Shown: positions 55,641 to 64,000 of the stretch, in pieces
How the letters are laid out: every line of letters begins with the position of its first letter
Numbering within the stretch: the first letter of the stretch is position 1
NCBI RefSeq assembly: GCF_003265705.1
Contig: NW_020312848.1
Coordinates: 53,053,642-53,117,641, forward strand
Source: Callorhinus ursinus
Taxonomy: Eukaryota; Chordata; Mammalia; Carnivora; Otariidae
Reading direction: 5' to 3'
DNA length: 64,000 nt
Program-made: the position numbers and the translations under genes
Notes under the pieces: generated by a model
What the model was told of the DNA's origin: nothing
The model's input: only the letters and a program-made list of their open reading frames with translations
Database searches by the model: none

Positions 55641-55699
55641 TGTGAGCTCTGTCTTTAAACTGTATACTTCCTCCATGGCAAAGCCAGGGGCTTTGAAAA

Positions 55700-57119
55700 G
55701 AAAGCAAATAAACAAAAAGAAGCATGAAATTTAAAGTCTAGACCTATGCCACATGCAAGTGTAATTTCCAAGTTTGCATTGTCTTTTAAGTGTGAAATTA
55801 AGTGAAATGAGCCCAATTGATGTAATTTAAACTACAGTGTTACGGAAAATGAAACTACATACAAGAAATAGTAAGATAAAATTTGTTCTCATTGGGAATA
55901 TTTTTCTAAAATCTATTAACCTACAGTCCGGTTTTTATTTCTAGTCAGTTAGTAAAATATAGAAGCAAAGTCCAGAACTAAAAATATTGTTATAAGTTCT
56001 ATTTACTTCGAAGACTTATTGGAACTTCTTAATAACCCAGATGCTGTTATCACAATTTATATTAAGTGTAACGCTGAGATCTTACCTGCTAAGGAAAATT
56101 ATGGGAAAGTAATATTATAGGAAATGGTGCATATTAGATTTTGGAGTTCATGAAAACAATTCTGTCACAGAAAAACTGCATAATTGCAGTGTTCTACTGG
56201 GGTGAAGCTTAATGCCTCACATAAATTGTCTTTCTGTTTATGGCAAAGTCTGTTGTCAAGGTAACAACTATACAGAACCATCATGTCCATATGGTGTGAC
56301 CAAATCTTCCACTTATAGTAGTGTCTTTTCTATCCAGCCCAATAGCAAATAATCAATGGTCTCATACACAAAGTTTCTATTTCCATTGATTGCTCAGCAA
56401 CTGACTTTTACTGAGTGTGACTCTGTTTCCTAGAGCATTGGATTCAGTTCAATTCAAAGACTCATCTTGAATAAGTGACAATTCTTACTAGGAAAATTCT
56501 AAATATTATTGTGCTAAAGAGGCCTTGGAAATGAATCCCTGAATAATGAACTCTTAAATGTGTATTCAGTAAAAATGATCATAAAAACTCTATATCCCAA
56601 AATTGCTTTCACTGGGTTTAGTTCTTTGAGAATATGTTTCTTTTGTCTACAAGTCAAATACTTGGTTTAATTACACTTTATTTTCACCATTTACTACTCT
56701 GCTTATTTTTGAAAGGTTAATAGGTGCAAGGGCAATTCTCCCTTCCCAAAGCTGAAAATCTTTACAGTAGCCATACAAAAGAGTCTTCATGGAATTCTTT
56801 TGCACTATACTGACACATGAATACAAAGTTCTACTCCACTGTGGCTGAACCAATCAATTAGGAGATAGAAAGAAGAATAAAAAGGTTTACTAATCAGTGA
56901 TCACTGACAGGAGATACCTGGACTTGCTTTTATTTCCATTATTTTCTATTCCTTGAGACATATGTTCATTGAAAGCTTTGTGCCATACCAAAAGAGTTAA
57001 GAAAATGTTTTAAATTTTTTATGATATACTCAAATATATGCTTCTTTATAGTGCATCAACAGACAAGACATGTTAAAAGTTAGGTTTAATTTTTTAAGAT
57101 ATCATTTTATAGACTGCTG
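55700..57119. other. Unassigned sequence
   Basis: About 1.4 kb with no recognised gene or repeat. The part at 56190-56320 is not repeat-like. Confidence 0.5.
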
Positions 57120-57340
57120 TTGCTTAATGTAGGTAAGATCATTAAGCTCTAAGGTGGTCTTTGCTAACCTTATTGCACATATTAATCAATAACTATAGAT
57201 ATGGAGTATTGCAAAGTAATGTAAATGTCTGAAGCACTGATGTTTACACATGCAGCTTTATTAGGTGCCTGAATGGTCATCAGGCACAGAGTTGCCCGTG
57301 AGTTGGCAGTTAGGTTGCTCTAACATCTGTAAATAGACAA
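57120..57340. promoter_or_regulatory. Candidate conserved noncoding element with a hairpin
   Basis: Non-repeat sequence with a perfect inverted repeat, GTGCCTGA at 57265-57272 and TCAGGCAC at 57280-57287, around a 7-base loop. TTAATCAATAAC near 57183 and TGTTTACAC near 57241 resemble HNF/forkhead-type words. Function is inference. Confidence 0.25.
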
Positions 57341-57435
57341 CTCTTATCATGTGTAATTTTGTGGTTTGCCCAATCACTCATTATTTCAAATAATTATGAG
57401 TATGAAATAAATTTTAAGATAAAAACTTACTGTAA

Positions 57436-57560
57436 TATGGTGGAAAAACATTGGTTACAAAGTCATAGACACCATTAATTCTACTCTGTGCTGTTACTAG
57501 CTATCTTCATAATTGAAGGAAATGCTAAATTTCAGTAGAGGTTTATGAAAATAAAAATTT
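57436..57560 (+). repeat. MIR fragment, sense
   Basis: ATATGGTGGAAAAACATTGG near 57436, ACAAAGTCATAGACACCATT near 57457 and CTGTGCTGTTACTAGCTATC near 57486 follow the sense MIR order up to the conserved central region. Confidence 0.55.
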
Positions 57561-57679
57561 CAACCTTTTCCCATACTGGAACACATACCTTCCTCTATTC
57601 TCAGTTTAAGACCTCCTGCTTTATGGTGTTTGACAAATAAACTGAAAGATAGCTAAGGTGGTGTGTTTCAGAAGGAGGC

Positions 57680-57800
57680 CAGTCACTAGTGTTTATTAGG
57701 AGGCTGCTGAATGAATAATTCTATTGTAGATGTTACAGTGAACAGAACACAGGGGTAGGAAACAATGCTTTTGCCCTTGAGGAGTTTATAATTAAATAGA
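57680..57800 (-). mobile_element. LINE-2 3' end, antisense
   Basis: TGAATGAATAATTCTATTGT near 57708, ACAGTGAACAGAACACAGGG near 57735 and TGCCCTTGAGGAGTTTATAA near 57772 match the antisense L2 terminus. Confidence 0.6.
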
Positions 57801-58479
57801 GATGTAGCATATGCTGACATTGCTTAACATTCTTAAATGGTTTAAGTCCATTTTAGATTCAGGTGGGGAGTATTTCCAAAGGGTGTGCAATGTCTAAGCC
57901 TACACCGGGAAAATTGTCAGTTGCCGCTGTCCTTTAAGTAGTAGAATCCGTTAATACCATGGCATGAGTGTAGACATTTTTCATGTCTGGAAGTGATACA
58001 GACACCGCCCCCCCCCCAAGAGCTATACCAATACTTACTTAGGCCTACAACTGGGATCTAAAATACAAAGAATATTCTTTGAAAAGTAAATTTTGATAAC
58101 TCTGGGATAATTGATATTATTTCTAAGAAGTGGTATATAGAAATGTCATTCATATTTGAAGACTTAAACAGGTTTACTTCCTAGGTGTTTGACTATAATT
58201 AGAATAGATTTAATTCACATTTTTACATTTCTTATGAATAGGCTGCTTTTTGGTTAATGCACCTAACTAGATTAGGAAAGCCCTTGGCTATGTGCAATGC
58301 TGGCTCAGCCTTTACTACCCACTGAGTTTGGCATTTTGAGTTATCTAACTTGGATTTATATTAGCAAAGCTGTATTCATTTTCACACGACACCAGCAACA
58401 TAATAACAACAGTCCCCACTACCTACCCCCCCCCAAGAAAACTATTATCATGAAAAAGTTTAACACATTTTCCAGAGAT
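57801..58479. other. Unassigned sequence
   Basis: No recognised gene or repeat. A 10-C run at about 58009-58018 and a 9-C run near 58429 are simple. Confidence 0.45.
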
Positions 58480-58650
58480 GTCTAATTTATAGTCACGTTG
58501 TAGCTCAGCCAAAGCCTTGGGGAATGCGGCTCATTGATATAGTGTGACAAAAATGGATGAGAAACAGCTGCAGAACAGTGCAATCCTGTAATAAAGTAAA
58601 GTAATTTATTATTGGTTCCGAATTCAGAATCATCAGCAAACATTCATCAG
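58480..58650. promoter_or_regulatory. Candidate conserved noncoding element
   Basis: Non-repeat, mixed composition: AGCCAAAGCCTTGGGGAATG near 58508, GAGAAACAGCTGCAGAACAG near 58559 (E-box CAGCTG), TAATAAAGTAAAGTAATTTA near 58589, and TTATTGGTTCCGAATTCAGA near 58608. A short L2-like phrase, CAGGCATCTACCGTGTGCCT at about 58650, adjoins it. Regulatory role is inferred from texture only. Confidence 0.25.
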
Positions 58651-59600
58651 GCATCTACCGTGTGCCTGCCGTTGCAGGTTTGATCACCAAACTTGAGGCC
58701 AGACCGGCACAGCTATGCCAGCCCTTGGCCTCTAGGGGGCAGTTCAGGTAAAAAGGCCTGTAAGACCATTCAGGGGCATGGCATTGCCTGAGAAATGTTA
58801 AACCAGAAAGGAGAAATTAAAACAGTCAGTTCCACAAATAAGCAAGGGACTATAACAAATGTGAAGTCAGAGATACAAGCCCAGTTGATGTAGAGAGAAT
58901 CTGAGAAGACAGAGTTGCAGACACTAGATTATGGTTTCTTAATTCATTACTTGTGCAATTTATGTGTACTTGCCAGGGACTGGACTTCTAGCTGAGCCCA
59001 AAATGAATTACTGTTTCTGGAAGGCTGTGGGCCTGTGACCTTACTGGTATTGATTTGCATGTGGTGTTCTGCTTGGGTGCTTTTGTTTCTGTGGGGTTAG
59101 GAAGAGATTTGTTTTGGTGCAAGAACACCAGCCAATAAGAGCAAGAGATAGGATGAAAGGCATAGCCACTGTCTCATTCTTGAGTTGGTTTTGGGAGCAT
59201 GGTATGGCGATGAGTTAGCAGCATAAACATGAGCTGTGTTCATAAATGACTTAAATTGACTATGGGAACAAATGTTAGTAATTCTAGGTTTCATAACAAG
59301 TACTTGAGGAGAAAGCCATCTGCTCTTCCCTGTCCCTGCATTACACATTGTGCTGTAGGGAAGATTTGTCACAATGAGTATAGTGTCCAAAGGAGAAGCA
59401 AGAATAATGCTTCCATTGGCTGTATAGGAAACTACTACAGAAGTGAGACATGACTCTGAAAGTGGTTAGCTAACACTATTGTCAAGGTGACTGAAGCAGA
59501 AAAACACTAAAAATAATGCTCCTATTCACATCAACATGTGTTTAGGTCTTAAAAATATAGGAACTTGTAAATAAAACAAATAGCTATTTTTATAGTATGC
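58651..59600. other. Unassigned sequence
   Basis: No recognised gene. The 97-codon minus frame at 59097-59390 has no domain and no splice context. Confidence 0.45.
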
Positions 59601-60060
59601 TGTGGTCGACACAACACTGCTTTGATATTCCTCTAACATGTAATTTGTAATGTGTAAGATGTAAAAAGGAGGCTCATTTTCTGTTGTACTGTATTACAGA
59701 CCACCCATAAGCTTTGGCATCCTACTGTGCAACAGAAGGGGTAGGATAGAGGACCTGATGGCCTAGGCCACAAACAGAGAAATGCCGTGTTTGCTGGCAC
59801 AAACTGAGGAACTGGCATTCTTAAGGCCAGTGCTGATAAATGATACCGGCTGGCAGTGGCACAGCTACTACGACATGAGTAGCACCCCTTCTACAGACTC
59901 TGAGTTATACGGTGGTAAAGGGGGCAGTGGGGAAGCGATACTTGCAGGGAGCTGTAGAGCCTGCTGCTATGCTGGTCAAGCCTACCAAGCTAGACAGCAA
60001 AATTTGAGATTTATGTCGATATATGATATCCTCTGTAGGAACTGGTGATACTTGGATCAC
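59600..60060. other. GC-richer unassigned block
   Basis: The block has more balanced composition than its neighbours, several CpGs (GATACCGG near 59841, CTACGACATG near 59867, TATACGGTGG near 59907, GAAGCGATAC near 59931, TGTCGATATATG near 60015), and overlapping frames of 80-88 codons on both strands (59782-60048 plus, 59905-60147 minus). I see no recognisable domain and cannot match it to a repeat. It could be a conserved element, an old LTR or a processed remnant I do not recognise. Confidence 0.3.
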
Positions 60061-62300
60061 ACATATGATGTATCTTAATGAAGTTAATATACCATCAAAA
60101 TTGAATAGTTCAGGATTGTAGCTTGTTGATGGCACAATTTGATTCAAGGATAAAAGTCAAAATGACTAGGACTAATGGACTGCTTTTCCTTTAGGCAATT
60201 TTCCATGAAACTTAATTGCAGATCATCTAAACTGACAACCCAGGTCACACGCATTTGCTTTGGCAAACAGTTGATTTATTGAATTTTGGATTGAAATCTT
60301 ATGAAAATAAGATGCCCTAGTCAGGATACATGTCTGAGTAGAGGCCCATCTCACATATAGCATAAGATAAGACAAGACTGTGTCTATGAGAAGGGCCAGT
60401 ATTTTCTCAAAATGTAATTCTAAAGCTGCTCAAATACTGGACTATGTAGCAATTGAAACCTCAGAATTTGGGGCTGTAAAGTATTACATGAAATTTTAGC
60501 CTTGAAATGTAAAAAGCATTTCAAATACCCAATGCAGTCATTCAAATTATTAATAGAGTACCTATGGGTTGCCAAATTTCAAGTAATGCTAAGTCCAAAA
60601 AAAAACTGCTTTCAATATGTATCTCTAGGTATTTAAATGATTTTACTTACTACTCTAGGATTTGTAAATATGTACCAAGTAAATGGTAGAAGATAGCTGC
60701 CAAAAATGGTCATTTGAGTTTAAAAATTATTCTTTCTGACAGTAATTAGCTAGAAGAATAGTTTTTACTGAAACCACTTCTACATTTGACAATAAAAACA
60801 TGTCATTGGCATGGTTTTTTTTTTCAGTTTTTTAGGAAGAGATGACAGAAAATGACAATTTTCCACCCAGTCAAGAATATCCAACCCAAGCATAATAGGG
60901 CCAAGCATGTTATGATACAGTAATAAAATCCTATTTCAAGATTTCCTATGAACATCCATTGAAATAAATTTAATCAAAGCTTTCTAATAAAATTGATATA
61001 TCTGTTGGGTGATAAATGGTTCAAAGGACATGATTCTAATTTTTCAGTCACTTTCAATAGGGTTTCATCCAACTCACCAAAAAATTCTGCTTTACATGAT
61101 CGAGAAATGTAGAGTAAGTACAAACTTTTTAAAAAATCAAGACATGTAAATACATATAAACACAGATCTCAAGCACTTCTGGAGTAGTGATCAAAACATA
61201 GAGGCAGATTTTATACAGTTTATCAGGGACACAAACAGGATTTAGAGGAACATGTTACTTTTATAGGTGATAAATGGCTATTTGGGTGAGCTTGATAGAC
61301 ATCAGTGTGGCCATTCTTTTATGTCAAGACTTTTTTTAATTTTTAACTAGAGAAATAAATATATTTAAAATTCAAACATTAAAAAATGAATTAGTAATCA
61401 TTAGTTTTAAAACTTATTAGAAAAGCTAATTTTTCAGAACCTTTTCTCTTTTGGACACTATCCAGATACATTCCAGATGAGGAATTTTAGTAATTGGAGG
61501 GACAGTCTGGTGAATTTACTAGATCGGAAAGAATCCAAACAGTGGCATTTTCATGTGGCTTGGCATAAGCTAAAATGGAGCAGCTGTTTGAGAAGCTTGA
61601 ACTGAAACTAGCAGACTGGCATCATCTCATATATACAGTGACATATTCAAGCCAGTTCTTGAAACTCAGTAGCCTGAACAATTTCTAGACCAAGTCACTT
61701 TATTTGCACTAAGAATGGTGACTGTCTACTCTGTTTTCCTTATTATTTGAAAGTGTATTAAGAAGCTTAATAATACCATTTGGTTTCTTAGAGAAGTTAC
61801 ATAAGAGTGCTAGGTGGAGGGTCTCTCACAAGGCAGACATTTCTATTCATATTCACGTCCTGGGTTATAGCATAATATAAGCTTGGTCCAATATCCCACT
61901 ACCAAAAATGCTATAATTTACAGCCTTTAGAATATATAAAGCTGTTCATATGAGCATTAAATGTTGGGAAATGATGATTTAATATTATTTCAAAAGAGTA
62001 AGCATGCCACATTCCAGGAGAAAAAAAAAATTGCTCTGATAAAGATTAACCACTAAGTTTCCTGACTGGTGTGCTGTTGAAAGAAAATTAACTAACTTTG
62101 GGAACTAAATACATGAAATTGAAGTTTTTATAGGTCAACATAGTAAAATACTAAATATTCTATATATATAATCCATATTTTTCTTAGAGAAATTAAGCAT
62201 TTTCAAGAAGGTATTCTCTTAAAAATAATCCAAAATGTAATGTTTTTTGACAAAACAAGGGCTAATATGATAATGAGTTCCTTGGTTTTTCTTTCTTCTT
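60061..62300. other. Unassigned sequence
   Basis: About 2.2 kb of AT-rich DNA with no recognised gene or repeat. Confidence 0.5.
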
Positions 62301-62309
62301 CTTCTTTTT

Positions 62310-62410
62310 TTTTTTAGTTTTTATTTAAATTCCAGTTAGTTAACATACAGTGTAATATTGTTTCAGGTATGCAACATAGTCATTCAACACTTCCATACTT
62401 TTTCTCTCAT
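62310..62410 (-). mobile_element. LINE-1 3' terminus, antisense, very short
   Basis: T-rich tail, then TTTTTATTTAAATTCCAGTT near 62319, AGTTAACATACAGTGTAATA near 62337, TTTCAGGTATGCAACATAGT near 62361 and TCATTCAACACTTCCATACT near 62380. These match the antisense end of a third carnivore L1 subfamily. It breaks off after about 100 bases. Confidence 0.8.
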
Positions 62411-62419
62411 ATATCCCAT

Positions 62420-62935
62420 GATTAGAGCTCAAGAAGTAGGCAACTTAGAAATTCCAATGGACACAGACAAAAAGCAAACCAAACAACAACAAAACCTGCA
62501 ATCTCTAATCAAAGCACCAGGAAAGAGAGAAACTAGCAAGACTAAAAACTTATATGTAATAACCATTCTACTCAGGCAAAATGCCACAGAAAAGGCTGTG
62601 TCTCAACCCCCATCCATTCTAGTCAGGACAAGTGGAGACCCAACCTTTTTGCTAGAGTGGTGTCAAAGAACATAAAATTAGGGGAGTGGGACTTCTAACC
62701 TTACCAAGTAGTCTAAAACCCCACCTCCAGGTTCAGTAGAGACCATGTGAGGAATCTGGACTTCCATCTACACCCAGCACTCTTGCTCCATCCTGTCCAC
62801 TCCTCACTGGTGTTGTGTCAGAAGAAGCCTGGTGGAGAGTCAGGACTTTTACTACCACTTAGCACTAATGAGGACACCCTTCACCCCTGTGGTTTCAGTA
62901 GAGGCCATGTGTTCTATTTATCACCAAGTGGGTAA
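62420..62935 (+). mobile_element. LINE-1 5' UTR-like repeat units
   Basis: Repeated motifs resemble the tandem units of old L1 5' UTRs: GAGTGGGACTTCTAACCTTA near 62684, GTGAGGAATCTGGACTTCCA near 62747, GGAGAGTCAGGACTTTTACT near 62833 and CTAATGAGGACACCCTTCAC near 62866. The related GACTTC/GGACTT phrases recur about every 60-90 bases. Frames at 62358-62675 and 62747-62935 fall in it and are not genes. Confidence 0.5.
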
Positions 62936-62939
62936 TTAG

Positions 62940-64000
62940 AAAGTCAGAATGAATGAATATATGGCTAAAAGATTAGACTAATGTCTGTACTGGCCAGATA
63001 TATTCACATTATGACAAGTCTATGTTATTTTTTAAAAAAATACTCAAACTTAATTTTTAGGAATGAGAGAGAGGTCTGAAAGAAATATCAGAATTAAGTC
63101 AATTTGTTCTTTTACAAAAAGAAAAGAAGAGTCACAGAATTTTTATTGGCTATCTAATGCAATTTCTTTCAATCCATCAAAAAATATGTGACTGTATTAT
63201 AACTTCCCTTTGGTGAGTATAATAATCTCAGCATTGCCATAAAATATGTCATTACATCTTACAAAACATTGAAACTTGTGGTAATTTCCCCTTATGTCAT
63301 ACTCATTTTTCTTAATGTGCTGTGAAGTCCAGGAAAGCTTTCCAAAGTTAAAAAACACTGGAGAATATCTTATGGATATAAGTACTTCTAATATTGCTAG
63401 TATGCTGCATGGAGGATCTCTTTTCAAAAATTAAATATTCCCTTAGCAGCTTCAACTGAATCGTTAGCTCCGTTAACCACTATGATCAGTGAAATATGTT
63501 GCTTCTATGAGTAATATTGAGATTGAATAGAATTAATTAGTTGGATGGCTGTGGATAGGGACAGTACAAGTTTTACAAAGCTTGAGTACATGTTATAGTC
63601 TATGCAGTGATGATGAGACTAATGAGCAGCACAGGAGAAAGAGGGCTGTAACCAATAATGCATTAGTTATCAACTATTTAGAATAAGAACTTAATAACAG
63701 GGGACAGTGATTACAAACCATGGAGGCTATTTCCATTAAGTCTATCAAATTTATTATCAGTTTTCTCTATGCATAGGGGAGTAAAACTGTTAAGTCTTAT
63801 AAACATGTTTGTGGTTTTTGCTTTTCCTGAGAAAAGGAATTATACAACATAATTTAATAATGAGTAATCTCAGTTTGGATTTTCTTTGTGAAATTTCCTA
63901 TTTACATGTTATGAGGAAATTATATTTTATGGTTAAAAAACCCTCTTTATATTATAGTAAGGGCAAATAAAATAAAAAATAAGGGAAGATACTCCTCCCC
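62940..64000. other. Unassigned sequence
   Basis: The last kilobase is AT-rich with no recognised gene or repeat. Confidence 0.5.

Noticed and set aside
59782..60147. Two opposing frames of 88 and 80 codons as genes
   Set aside because: They overlap each other, lack recognisable domains and have no exon context; kept only as a composition anomaly.
1..64000. Any host protein-coding gene, exon or novel multi-gene system
   Set aside because: Open frames are short and overlap on both strands. Those with recognisable protein are LINE-1 ORF2 pieces. No start, splice and polyadenylation arrangement could be assembled, and nothing resembles a bacterial, phage or defence system.

Overview
The window is nuclear DNA from a carnivoran mammal, most likely an arctoid caniform (bear, seal or mustelid group). 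The diagnosis rests on 13 copies of the tRNA-Lys-derived CAN SINE. Their heads read like GGGCGCCTGGGTGGCTCAG, with a TCCCTGCTC body and an AAATAAATAAAATCTTT tail. They match the non-felid form, and no copy of the canid-type head (GGATCCCTGGGTGGCGCAG) was seen. Carnivore-type LINE-1 3' ends and many older mammalian repeats support this. The species itself cannot be read from the sequence.

I found no protein-coding gene, exon, processed pseudogene of a host gene, tRNA, rRNA or CRISPR array. Every open frame with a recognisable protein belongs to a decayed LINE-1. The sequence is AT-rich and looks like a gene desert or the inside of a very long intron. There is no bacterial or phage-like system here.

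Layout: 0-8 kb holds an old hAT-like element split by an L1 fragment, MIR pieces, an L1 3' UTR and much unassigned sequence. 8.8-12.8 kb is an ancient L1 with an apparent in-place inversion in ORF2, whose 3' end is itself hit by a younger L1. 14.6-17.2 kb has a head-to-head SINE pair and L2 remnants. 20.3-22.8 kb has a TTCC microsatellite (with a 10-N gap), a MaLR LTR and two antisense L1 3' UTR pieces. 24-40 kb is a mosaic of MIR, L2, hAT, SINE and L1 3' ends. 40-45 kb adds SINEs and an ERVL-like LTR. 45.6-51 kb is the largest L1 complex: a 100-N gap, an L1 5' UTR fused directly to a broken reverse transcriptase, a younger L1 3' end inserted inside it, an antisense ORF2 fragment and a Tigger-like element. 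51-55.6 kb is antisense L1, L2 and a SINE. 55.7-64 kb is mostly unassigned sequence with a few old repeats and an L1-derived patch near 62.3-62.9 kb.

The parts that most merit a second look are the L1 micro-inversion, the L1-in-L1 insertions with readable target-site duplications, the likely mis-sized assembly gap inside L1 sequence, and several non-repeat stretches that resemble conserved noncoding elements (26.7-27.2, 4.6-4.8, 5.2-5.6, 57.1-57.3 and 58.5-58.65 kb). Repeat family names come from recall of consensus sequences, not from a database search, and fragment ends are approximate unless a target-site duplication is given.
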